DNA of 64,000 nt, taken from assembly GCA_033026295.1 (NCBI GenBank), contig CM065187.1, forward strand, positions 20,866,388 to 20,930,387, read 5' to 3'. This document shows, one piece after another, positions 19,501 through 29,882 of the stretch. The notes beneath the pieces were generated by a model. It worked only from the letters and a program-made list of their open reading frames with translations. It made no database searches and had not been told where the DNA came from. This DNA comes from Channa striata (lineage: Eukaryota > Chordata > Actinopteri > Anabantiformes > Channidae). A program made the translations under genes and the position numbers. Positions within the stretch are counted from its first letter, which is position 1, and the number at the start of each line of letters is the position of its first letter.

Positions 19501-22500
19501 TGTGCTCTAGCACCTTTTCCTCCTCTTCCTCCTTCTTTAAACCAGCTTGTCTAACAGGTTGTTCTATTAAGCAAATAAACGATTTTAAAAACAAGTTAAA
19601 GTATTTTATCAAGATTGAACTGATAACTGAAATATCTTTCCCTCAGGTTGGTTAGAGGTGTGCTTGATGGGCTGCTTAGACCTCCTAGAGTCAGTTCTGG
19701 GCCGTAGTCATGTGACAAGGGCCCCGGCTAGTCCTGGAAGCTTCCCAGAGGGAAAGTCTCTAAAGGTGAGAACTGGCCTGTCCGGACGCAGTACCAATGG
19801 CAAGATGACCAAGACTGATAATCTGTCCTGTAAGTCATTACTCCAGCTAGACAAATTTTTGGCTTTTACTTTCTTCAATGTAATATTTGATTTCTGTGAG
19901 TTCCTGTAAATGGAAACCCTTTGTTTCAGAATATGCTCATTTATTTTTTGTTATACATTTATAATAATCTACATTTGTTTCTACTATAAGAATTATATTG
20001 CACATTCAGCTAGTGCAAATGTTCCTTCATCATCAGAAGGAACAAAAATGCTAGAGGAATGATAAAAAAGAGTTTTAGTAAAATAATGAAAACTATATAA
20101 TTGCAGTTGTCTGCATCCCCCTTTGTGAAAAACAAAAGAATGTCCTTCCTTTGTCTTCATAATTTCCTATAACCTTTTTCGGTGTCCTTAGAGCAGCAGT
20201 GATAAAATCATATTTATTAAGTAGAAGTGCGGAATAGACAATTAAATAGTCAAAGACTTGTTGTTAATATGTAGTTTTTATAATGTATTTATTAGATATA
20301 ATATATATAGTTATAATTTTAAGATGCAAAGTCACAAGTATGAGTAAAGGCCCTAATTTTTTTCTTTTGGGTTCATACATCTCATGGTCATTCCTGCAGG
20401 CAACCCAGATAAGTCATAGAATTGTATGAACGCCTTCTAGACAGTCAGAGCTCACACTTTAGAAAAGAAGGAATTTGATTTTTACCTGAGGTTTTTACTT
20501 TTATTTTACGTCTTTATAGTCTGTTCACATAGCTTATTACTACTTTTATGGTCTTTTGTATCATTTTGCAACTTGACATGCCTCAGCTGAAGTAAGCGCT
20601 GTACTAAAAGTGGACAACAGGATAGTGGGTCGCACACACTGGAGACAGCTGGGCAAAGAAGCCTGGGGCCAGAGCTTCAGCATTGAACTCGAACAGGTCA
20701 GTGATTTTTATTATTTTATTATAGTGACTTTATTAAACTGCTTACATGGCCGCTGAGCCTGAACTCCAAAATTGTAAGGGTTATTCTACTTTCCTGCTTT
20801 TAGGGTGACATGTAATATAACCAGATTGTCATTTGTGACAGGAGCAGTATTAAAACAAGTGCAATTCCCAAAAAAATGCAATCTCACTAGACACAAATGC
20901 CTAAGTGTGTATTTTATTAGTCACATTATGCGTCTTGTGTGTGGGCTCTGATTTAGAATTGGGTTTTTCAGACAGGACGTAAAAATTTTATCAATGTGTA
21001 CATTTTTTTTAAACAAAGAAATGCGCAGGTTGTTCTTGGCAATTTCAATTTTTGACCCGTATATTAGTACTCAGCAGATGTTTTAGTAATTCAAGCAAGA
21101 ATGTGGTTGTGAATTGACATATCAACATTGTAGCATTAATAAGTTATTTAGTTTAGGTATTTCTAAACATAATTTGGCACAGTTGAGCATACTTTATTAT
21201 TAGACTCAATCTGGACAAAACGGCCACAGAGAGCTTAATTTTGATTGACTCCATTGCCATGTAGAATTTCATATTTCACAATTTGGATCTAATGTCATAC
21301 TATTTTTCACTTTTACCTTGAAGTAGTCAACTGACTTGTGTTCTAATGTGGGAAAACACTTTAACAGTGCATCAGTTTTTTCCTTGCTGGCATCCTTGCT
21401 GCAGTATCTCACCTATCAGCTGAACTGAAGAACATCTGTGAGCAGCTTTAGATCACACAGAGCTCTGACCTCCTCTCAGAATGGCTAAATGGAAAGTCAA
21501 TTTTTGATGCTCTGTCAACCTACTTCATTCATGTAATCCCACTGCTAATCCTCTGACAATCATCTGACATTTGCTTTGATCTTCACCCTCACATACACAG
21601 GATCCCTGTTTACTTGGGTTTTGAAATTGCAGTGTCTGACTCGATACCAATGACACATCCTAACCTCCTAATTTTATAAATTTAGGTGCATTTATTAATA
21701 ATCTAGCCACAGGGGTTGGCAAGCCAGTGACCTCTATTCCAGTCCCAAGCCCGGATAAATAGAGAGGGTTGCATCAGGAAGGGCATCCGGCGTAAAACTT
21801 GCCAAAACCAACCAGAAGGGCAGCAAAGCACGTAGTACTAGAGGGGGATACAAACTGTTCTACCATGGTGTGGATAGGAAGAGAAATGGGGTAGGAGTGA
21901 TCCTGAAGGGGGAGTTTGTGAACAATGTTCTAGAGGTGAAAAGAGTCTCAGACAAGGTGATGAGCCTAAAGCTAGAAATCGAAGGGGTGATGGTGAATGT
22001 AGTTAGTGGGTATGCTCCACAAGTTGGCTGTGAGTTAGAAGAAAAGGAGAGATTCTGGAGTGAGTTTGATGAGGTCATAGAGAGTATCCCCAGAGGAGAG
22101 AGACTAGTTTGTTGGAGCAGACTTCAGTGGGCATGTTGGTGAGGGGAACAGAGGTGATGAGGAGGTGATGCGTAGGTTTGGTGTAAAGGAAAGGAATCCA
22201 GAAGGACAGATGGTGGTGGACTTTGCTAAGAGGATGGAAATGGCAGTAGTTAACACTTACTTCCAGAAGAGAGAGTACCACAGAGTGACATACAAGAGTG
22301 GAGGTAGGAGTACACAGGTGGACTACATTCTATGTAGACGAGGTCATTTGAGAGAGGTTAGTGACTGTAAAGTGGTGGTAATGTGATCCAAAGTGCTGCA
22401 GAAAGAATTTAAAACCCTTCTTACCTATAAAGCTCTAAACATCAAGCTCCATCATACCTAAAAGATCTCCTACTACCAAATCATCCTAATAGACCACTTC

Positions 22501-25500
22501 GGCCTCAGAATGTAGGCCTACTTGTGGTTCCCACAATTTCCAAGCAGCAGACTACTTTTAAGACTGGGCTCAAAACCTTCCTCTTTGATAAAGCTTATAG
22601 TTAGTTATAGTCATGCTGCTATTGGCTTGGACTGCTGGGGGACTCCATGCACTGAGTCACTTTCCTCTTCTCTTCCGTCTCTCCTCTAAACTAACATTTA
22701 TAATGTCACCATTGTATGACATTAACTCTGTGTCTTCTTTGTCCCGTAGTTGTCTTTCTCCGTCTCTGTCTCCCTCTCTCTGTCCCTGTCTTCTGGTGTC
22801 CCCGGCTTTGGAGCTGTGTGTCCTCCAGTGTGCAGCTACTAGTCCTACCAATCTTCCCAATGTTTTGTTGTTGTTTTTGTTGCTCTGTTCTTTTCTCTCT
22901 CCACTTTCCACTCAGCCCAACCGGTCAGAGTAGATGGCCGTCCACCCTGAGCCTGGTTCTGCTGGAGCTTTTTTCCGTTAAAGGGAGTTTTCTCCTCTCC
23001 ACTGTTGCCTATGGCTGCTCAAGAGCGATTTGATGGGTTTTCTCTAAATGTTTGTATAGTCTTGACTTTATTATGTAAAGTGCCTTGAGATGACTTTGTT
23101 ATAAATAGGCGTTATATAAATAAAGTTGAAAACTTGAATTTAAAATAAACCAGCTAGTATATCTTAGACTAGGCTGAGATTTTTTTTAATCTCTTTTGGG
23201 TCTTTGGTGGAGAAACCTTTTTTAAACGTTTTTTAGGTGAAAATTACTTTTGATCACTTTTGAAAGCCTTTTGAAATATTTGTGTATATTAGTCCAGGGA
23301 GCTTGAAGTTGCTGTGTACTGGAAAGACTGGCGGGCATTGAGTGGTGTAAAGTTCCTCCGGCTGGAGGACTTCCTGGATAACCGGCGACATGGCATGTGT
23401 CTGCAGCTGGAGCCTCAGGGGATCCTCTTCATTGAGGTTCTCACTTTCTCACTTTCATTTCTAGCCTGTGTACCAGTGTTACAGGGATCAACAGTAGTTG
23501 AGCTGACCCTCTGTTCAGTGTGCATGCAGATATTCTGCATAGCATAATTTTATAATGGTTGCTTCTGTTACTGTTAATTAAAAATAACAAAAGACTTCTG
23601 ACTTAAAATTCCAGGCAGTTTTGGTCCAATGACACATCCATAAAATTTACAATGGTCCTGCACCTAAATCCTAATCGGCTCTTCTGTTTGCAGGTGACCT
23701 TTATTAATCCTGTCATCGAGCGGCACTCTAAACTTCAGAGGCAAAGGAGAATTTTCCCTAAAGAAAAAGGTATCAGTGTATGCGTGTTACATGGCTTTGA
23801 TTCTTTCTTCAGATGTTATTTATTTGGAGGTATTGTTTCATTGAAGTTGTGTTTGTGTTAAACTTCTGCAAGTGCAGGTAGTGCTCTGTGCTTCAGGGGT
23901 ACCATCCAAGCTGCTGGAAATACAGTTTGCAAACTGGTGTTCTTGTCTTTAAACTCAACACAACCTTGACAAACTTGTTTTGAAAGATCTGTAGTTTGTC
24001 AGACAATAGAAGTGACATAAACCCAAAATATCTAGACATATTGGATTTTACAGTTTCATCAATTGAATGAAATAAAAAACAGTTCCATTTAGATCATTTT
24101 GAAATGCATAATAAATAGGCAAATAGTGCATTTAGCACATTACATTTAGTTTATAAAAATGCTAAATGGAAATAGCATTTTTAGTTCCCAAAGAGTTATA
24201 TATGTTGTAGTTTATCCAGACAGGCATTTTTCTTTTCTGTTTCTCTACTATATATCTTTGAGTCTATAGTAAAGGTCTTTTTTTTCTCCATTTCTTCTTA
24301 CAGGGAAGCACTTCCTCAGAGCTGCCCAAATGAACATGAACTTTGCCACTTGGGGCCGTTTGATGATGAGCATCCTGCCTCCCTGTAGTTCCCTGGAGCC
24401 CATGAGCCCTCCATTAGCAGGCTCTAACACTGGGGTCTCATCCTCCATTACTTCTCCAGTGCGGTAAGACTCTTTACTGTGTGTAAACACTGTCCCAGAA
24501 ATGTTACTTTTTCACATCTTTGAATTTGCTATTTTCTAAAGTGAGCTATCAATATCTTTGCTTATCTTTACACTATGACTTGAAGCTATATTTTTACCCA
24601 CTCATGAATGTAGAGAATGAGGGCTGATGGCACCATTACCCCTGACCTGCGTTCAGAGTTTGTGAGAGACAGGGTTTATAATAATAATAATACTGCATTG
24701 AATATATCCTTTTAACAACTATCTGCATCTTAAGCCTGACACAGTTTATTTACAAAGTTTAGAGATCCTTTTATTTTTGCACTATTTGTCCTCTAGATGT
24801 AATTTTCGCTCACTCATGCAAGTCCTTGATTCCAAATAAATCTACTCACAATTCCTGAATAACAATTAAAACTAGAAATTGGCATTTTCCAAAAAAGAAA
24901 ATGCAATGTGAGTGCTTCATAGCTGAAAGATTTTCCAAGCAGTACTGAAAAAAGCTGAACTGTTTTTGCTGAAATAGCTGAAATTTATTAAAATGCAAAA
25001 AAGCTGACATTGAAAAAGATGTTTTTATTTTTGCCTAATCAATACAATAACATAATGACAAAAGGAAAACCTATTTCTATGCAAGGATGCATTGTTAATA
25101 AGTGGGTTATGGAGAAGACGCAGAAATGCATTTAGAAAATGAAGGTTATATCATTGTCCACACAGACATACAGAAAGAAAAAATCCATCAGTTAAATCTT
25201 GAATGGTGGCAGTGTAATATACATAATTATGTTTTTTAGTGAGCCTCCTGTAGTGAATCTGGATTTTGCTGAGGAACAAACTGGCACATCTCCACACCGC
25301 ACAAGAAAGAACATAAAAGACTCTTCACAGGTAAGCATATTAGATTGTCAGTGAGTGTAGTTACATGATGAAACATGGGAAAACAAATAGTAAATGACAC
25401 AGTGGTATCATCTATGACCAGTCTCTAAACCTACATCATTATCTAGACTAGTGTTGTTGTTTTTTTTTCATCTATTTGTTGTGTAAGTTTATGTCTGTAT

Positions 25501-28500
25501 CTTGGTGAAAACAAAACCAGTCCCCTACAAACAAGAGCCCAACGCCCAGGCGACAGCCCTTCATCCAGCCACCTCCATGGTATGTCAGACTCCTGTGTGC
25601 TTGTTTATAAGTCATAGTGTGAGTAAAAAACCAAGACGAAGCTTGCTAAAAATTTTTGTTTTCTTTCTTGTTGTGCAGCAAGGATGAAGGGTTAAAGATG
25701 GAAGACTTCAACTGTATTTCTGTCTTGGGAAGAGGTCACTTTGGAAAGGTAAACATTCCAGAAGCAGTAAAAAAAAAAAAAAAAAAAAAAATCTTGTCTT
25801 ATTAAGGCAATCATGCTAGTGTCTCCAGTTGTAATCTTAGCAAACCTTTTTTTATGCTGACCATTTGTCTCTCTCCTCTCATTTCCTGTTGTTTCACCTT
25901 GGATCAATTACTGTGTAATTGATCCAAGGTGCTTCTAGCGGAGTATAAGAAGTCAGGCAAGCTGTATGCCATCAAAGCCCTAAAAAAAGGAGACATTGTC
26001 ACACGTGATGAAGTTGAAAGGTAAGAAACCCCTCAGCTTGTTCATTTAGAATATAATATAGTCTTAATACTTATTTTCACTTCATTGCTAATGCGATCTA
26101 AATATGTGCCTTCACTACAGGCCCTGGAATCTGAATGACACTTAACTCTGAGCTTTCATAATGTACTATGATCATCAATACCATTGTACTTCTTATAAAA
26201 CAAAATCAGTAATGTGTAAAATATACTGATATAAAATGTCTAAATATATTTGATGTTTTTAAAAGTAACTCAATAATATACAAAATTAGAAATTAAAATA
26301 GTTATCGTCAGACGGATTGCTGCCAAAGTGGATAGAGGATTAAATCTGATTCCAGTTGGGGGGCTGTTTTACTCAATTGCTGCATTTATAATCATGAAAC
26401 TTCACACTTTATAATCATAATTTCTGACTTAAGACAACAGGGTGTTCATTCAGTGGACTGATCATTGATTTGGCAAGCTGAAAGCAATAATTGGCATGAA
26501 ACTGCTCATGCAGTTAAAATGAGAGGTTAAAATGGTTTGTGGATACCTAATCTATATTGTATTAGGAAGCAACTGTGTTTGTGTTCAGCCTCCTGTGTGA
26601 AAAGAGGATCTTTGAAGTGATTAACGTCTCACGACATCCTTTCCTGGTCAACCTGTACGGCTGCTTCCAGACTGCTGACCATGTGTGCTTTGTGATGGCT
26701 TACTCCCCAGGGGGAGACCTCATGACACACATTCACAGCAACATCTTCTCTGAGAAACAGGCCTGGTGAGCTTGTGACTCTAAAAACCACTGTCTGCTGA
26801 TATTAATGTAGGATGTTCCTAATATTTCTGTATCATCGTTACTGCTTTAAATGAAGGTTTTATTCATCATGTGTACTGTTGGGTCTGGAGTTTCTCCACC
26901 AAAACAATATAGTTTACAGGTGAGACCTTTTTATTCCGATTTCAGAACACTGCTATTTTATTCCTAGCCACATGTTGCAAACATTACCAGTATAATTTGG
27001 TCCGTGGTTGTCCATTTGGGTGTTTGTCAGAGACCTGAAGCTGGATAATCTGTTAATGGATGCAGATGGCTTTATCAGGATTGCAGACTTTGGCTTGTGC
27101 AAAGAAGGTAAGACATGTTTAGACTTTAATGTAGTCTGTCATCTAAGCCTGCCTTTATTTTCATTTGCCATGTAATGACATGGCAAAGGAAAATAATTGA
27201 TTGCAGTTTTTTTAAACTCTAAACTGTATGTGAACTTAAAATGCAACTGTCAGTCTAGTGATTTCCACAAGTTTTCCATTATAATTACCTGTTGAAGTTA
27301 TTGTGTGTTCAACACAATACAAGCAACAGTAAAACAACAGAGCGGTGCATTTGTGTGTGTGCGTGCTTGCATTTAATCACTTTAAGCAATGTTGTATGTG
27401 TGTAGATATGGGTCATGGAGATCGCACTTCAACATTTTGTGGCACACCAGAGTTTCTGGCACCAGAAGTCCTAACAGACAACAACTACACTCGCAGCGTG
27501 GACTGGTGGGGCCTGGGGGTCCTCATCTATGAGATGCTTGTGGGGGAGGTCAGTAATAAATAAGGCCTGTTTCACATATGAACTTCAGGCAGTGTCATGA
27601 GAAATCAGGCCTGGACAATGTCCAAAGCTGCATTTCACAAATGTAACACACAGTGGGACACATTGCCTGGGTCAGAATTGTCCTCATGGACAAAGACAAA
27701 TCAAACTCCATTTAATTTCAGTGCCCATCAAATTGCACAGGAGGCACAAAATGATCAGGCAGGGGAAGAGTTTGTATCCCCTCACATGTGATATCCAAGT
27801 ACAGGGATACCCTGTGCATTAAGTATTATTTTGATAAAAATAACTTATTTGTTGACATTTGAAAATAAGGGGATGCAAATTTGCCAACTGAATATGCAAC
27901 AAAAGAGTACTTTATTTCTCCTCCACCTCCAATTTATTTTGGAAGCCTGGCCAGTAGATTTTTTATATATAATGATGGTAACTATACAGCTATATAGCAC
28001 AGCTTAGTTCACAGAGTGAACTGTCTGAATAATAAAATATCTTTTGGAAAGTAACTGTAGACTTCTGTGCTACACTTTTTGTTAATTTTAGGTTGGAATT
28101 TAAGTAGGCTTTGTTTTAAAAATGAGGTGGGACTGCTCTGTTAATCTCTCCCTCATTTAGCCTTTCACTCGGCTGTTTCTGTCTGCAGCCTTTTTATGCA
28201 CATATGCTGCTGGAGACAGCTGATTAGAGACCTGGCTGATTAGAGACCATTTACATTACAGGGAAATCTAGATCTTCTAAGATTTAATTTACATGACAGA
28301 AATTTGTTAACCTGGTTACTTATGTTAACGTTACATTATAACGTACTGATGAACTTTAATTACCAAACTTTTTAGCAAACTTTGAGGAACTGTAAAACAA
28401 GTACCCACAAACCTTCATGGACCCTAAATGCCCTAGTGGCGCATTTAATTTGCAATTATACTCTACTGCAGCAAAAATATTCAGTATATATAACATAATT

Positions 28501-29882
28501 GTTAAAGTTCCATAATGTAGCTTCAACTTATTTATGTGATCTTGAGGTCTTATTTTGCAGATGGTCACTGTATAACATTTGAATTTTGTTTGTTTTTGTC
28601 TGCTAAACTCCGTTTTGTAGGTCTTTATAACTCAATTATTCAATTAAGCCCTGTATAATTTTACAGCTATTATAATGCTAATTTTTAATCTTACTATGCA
28701 CATAGACACAACAGTAATTGGCAATTGTTCTATGTTCTCTTTCAGTCACCCTTCCCTGGTGATGATGAGGAGGAGGTGTTTGACAGCATTGTCAATGATT
28801 GTGTGCGTTACCCTCACTTCCTTTCTCCTGAGTCTCTCTCTCTCATTAAAAAGGTTGGTGTGCTTTAGAATGCATCTGGATTCTCCACACGAGGTTCTCA
28901 TGATCTTTTTAAGATCATAGAAATCACATGTGGTATTCAAACTTGTAGTCATGAATCTATATCAGTGAATCACTATATCATTAGTGACAATTTGAAGTAC
29001 AGGGTACATGTTCTGATGACTGTGTACTTTGTAATAGTGACTCCCTCCATTGCACTTTCTGTCTTTCAGCTATTGCAGAAAAATCCTGAGGTGAGACTTG
29101 GGGCAGGAAAGGAAGATGCTTCAGAAATCAAAAGACACAAATTCTTCCAGGTCATTTGTCTGCTAAATAATTAAATAACCACTCACTGCAGGGCTTCAGT
29201 CCAGTTACAACAAGAAGCGAGCAAATGTCTCCATTGACTCCAAATACCATCTTGAGTTTAAGTTACAAAAATATACATGTTTGAATACTTTGGTAATTAG
29301 CATCTATCTTACCAACATTCATCCTTAACTGCACCACAAATAATATCAAAATCACATTTCTGTAACAAAATGTTACAGAATATTAAAACTAAAAAAGCAG
29401 AATAAGAAATTGAACTCAGAATAAGAAATTGAACTGGTCAAACTGTAAGTTAATGTAATATCTAAAAGTAGTTCAAATTTGTTGTCTTCCATAGGTTTTT
29501 GTTCAGAATCTGCTTTTTTGGCCAAGCATGTTACCACATACGAGAAATTTGTTTCTGTATGTACTGTTAAAGATGGTACAGAATACGTTTACAGTAAACA
29601 ACAATACAAACAATGCAATGACGACAGCTACACACCATTATAAGCTAAAAGTACGTTTTATGGACCATCATCTGTTGACAGGGAATGGAATGGGATGCTC
29701 TCCTGGCCAAGAAGATGAAGCCACCATTCTTGCCAGTCATCAGGGCACCTCAGGATGTCAGTAACTTTGATGAGGAGTTCACTCGACTTAGGCCAGTCCT
29801 CACCCTCCCACGAACTCCCTGCACCCTCACAGCTGAGCAGCAAGAAATCTTTGCTGACTTTGACTTCTCTTGTGTCAGTTAA
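9544..29882 (+). CDS. pkn3: serine/threonine-protein kinase N3 (PKN3), complete, 22 coding exons
   Basis: This is a Rho-effector AGC kinase. Exons: 9544-9564, 11781-12057, 16071-16237, 17760-17883, 18316-18467, 19338-19557, 19647-19829, 20587-20696, 23293-23436, 23694-23769, 24304-24463, 25240-25330, 25521-25579, 25679-25748, 25929-26020, 26589-26765, 26857-26919, 27031-27107, 27406-27548, 28746-28853, 29070-29150, 29682-29882. The 2796 nt give 931 aa (human 889). The start MSSLTLQ is a 7-codon exon that joins in frame. Three HR1 coiled coils (about 25-98, 118-190, 205-275) bind Rho/Rac. A C2-like domain spans about 300-475 and a proline-rich linker follows. Kinase: GRGHFGK loop, Lys634, Y728-R729-D730, D748-F749-G750, activation Thr764 in TSTFCGTPEF; the C-terminus ends FADFDFSCVS. 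Synteny with set and zdhhc12 favours PKN3 over PKN1/2. Exon 13's acceptor is the least certain. An inverted repeat covers the exon 15 acceptor. Confidence 0.95.
10441..10538. repeat. compound microsatellite (ACAT)n-(CA)n-(TATG)n-(GT)n
   Basis: An ACAT run passes through CACACATATATATGTATGTATG into a long GT run. The left half is roughly complementary to the right half, so the single strand could fold. It lies in pkn3 intron 1. Confidence 0.9.
10667..10730. repeat. AAC/AAT trinucleotide microsatellite
   Basis: Interrupted AAC and AAT repeats in pkn3 intron 1. Confidence 0.9.
13242..13320. repeat. 79 bp inverted-repeat element, perfect 20 bp arms
   Basis: TATGAAATTTATTTTAATTT (13242-13261) is the exact reverse complement of 13301-13320. 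The 39 bp spacer has no coding potential. It is in pkn3 intron 2. It could be a tiny MITE or a fold-back; no target-site duplication is obvious. Confidence 0.7.
14195..14700. repeat. degenerate repeat rich in GTAACT/AGTTAC words
   Basis: Blocks such as AAAGTAACTAATTACATT and TAATCAGTTACTTT near the left end are mirrored by GATTACTCGTTACATC and GCGTTAC near the right end. This resembles widespread non-autonomous hAT-type sequences with GTTAC-rich ends. It is decayed and has no ORF. It lies in pkn3 intron 2. Confidence 0.4.
15252..15575 (-). mobile_element. L2-clade 3' end (copy B), antisense in pkn3 intron 2
   Basis: On the minus strand this matches the tails of copies A, D and G: a block complementary to ACTTTATTCATATAGC, then CTTGACATGACTGTTG-type sequence, the CTGCCTTGACCGG block on plus, and a C/T-rich 5' part. 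The terminal TTGAA repeats are mostly lost. It was truncated at the 5' end on insertion. Confidence 0.8.
16500..16740 (+). mobile_element. decayed RTE-clade endonuclease fragment, second family
   Basis: Translation across two frames gives VGSLNVGTMI and then RRKVDILCVQQFVWL. This matches the start of RTE apurinic-type endonucleases (LNVGT...VDILCVQETRW). It is frameshifted and lacks the catalytic C-terminal part. It lies in pkn3 intron 3, in the sense direction. Confidence 0.6.
17360..17432 (+). mobile_element. short RTE 3'-ORF fragment
   Basis: One frame reads SRLVRPAMLYGLETVS, the conserved segment following the palm domain in RTE reverse transcriptases. The fragment directly abuts an L2 tail in the opposite direction. 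Confidence 0.55.
17433..17515 (-). mobile_element. L2-clade 3' terminal fragment (copy C)
   Basis: It contains TTTATATAGCGGCAATTTAC, ACAAAGTCATCTCAAGGCAC and TTTACATACTAAAGTCAAGA, identical in order to the end of copy G. About 80 bp survive. Confidence 0.75.
17935..18035 (+). mobile_element. 5'-truncated SINE tail
   Basis: GTCAGGTGAGCACCTTGCAT and the following GTGTGTGAATG...TTGTAAAGTGCTAAGTGG match the body of the SINE at 18801-19030. The tRNA-related head is missing. Confidence 0.55.
18122..18163. repeat. fold-back palindrome, perfect 18 bp arms, 6 nt loop
   Basis: AATTATGTGTTACCAAGG (18122-18139) is followed by TTCTTG and its exact reverse complement (18146-18163). It lies in pkn3 intron 4. 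Confidence 0.95.
18801..19030 (+). mobile_element. tRNA-derived SINE
   Basis: The A-box-like TGGCTCAGTTGG (18824-18835) and B-box-like GGCTTGATCCC (18868-18878) have tRNA-like spacing. They are followed by CCTTGGGGAAACGCACTTAA and a body with GTGAGCACCTTGCATGG. Right after it (19035-19085) comes GATAGGACTTTATTTAATCC, another common fish LINE/SINE tail. It is in pkn3 intron 5, sense strand. Confidence 0.65.
20000..20140. mobile_element. MITE-like copy related to 6316-6680
   Basis: It begins CACATTCAGCTAGTGCAAAT and ends near CTGCATCCCCCTTTGTG. Both end types match the set-intron elements. No ORF. Confidence 0.45.
21698..22386 (+). mobile_element. RTE retrotransposon 5' end and partial endonuclease, sense in pkn3 intron 8
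   Basis: This is the same family as 35378-38173. It shares the 5' start ATAATCTAGCCACA and the GAGAGGGTTGCATCAGGAAG leader. The endonuclease (21870-22142) reads RNGVGVILKGEFVNNVLEVK and VVSGYAPQVGCELEEKERFW. A one-base insertion near 22113 shifts the frame just after GERLV; coding resumes at 22165-22386 with VTYKSGGRSTQVDYILCR. The reverse transcriptase is absent: the sequence switches to an L2 3' end at about 22387. Confidence 0.85.
22387..23135 (+). mobile_element. L2-clade ORF end and 3' UTR (copy D), sense in pkn3 intron 8
   Basis: The frame-broken C-terminus of the L2 ORF (a GLRM-AYLWFPQFP-like stretch, LGSKPSSLIKL) is followed by the usual C/T-rich 3' UTR and TTATATAAATAAAGTTGAA. This is the one sense-oriented tail inside a gene here that keeps AATAAA. 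It lies between pkn3 exons 8 and 9. Confidence 0.85.
25895..25931. repeat. fold-back palindrome over the pkn3 exon 15 3' splice site (17 bp arms, 3 nt loop)
   Basis: CACCTTGGATCAATTAC (25895-25911), TGT, then the exact reverse complement (25915-25931). The acceptor AG is 25927-25928 and the exon begins at 25929, so the AG sits inside the right arm. A strong pyrimidine tract (about 25868-25894) lies just left of the structure. Confidence 0.97.

Noticed and set aside
29390..29435. Tandem 20 bp duplication (CAGAATAAGAAATTGAACT twice)
   Set aside because: Real but trivial; a simple slippage-type duplication in a pkn3 intron.
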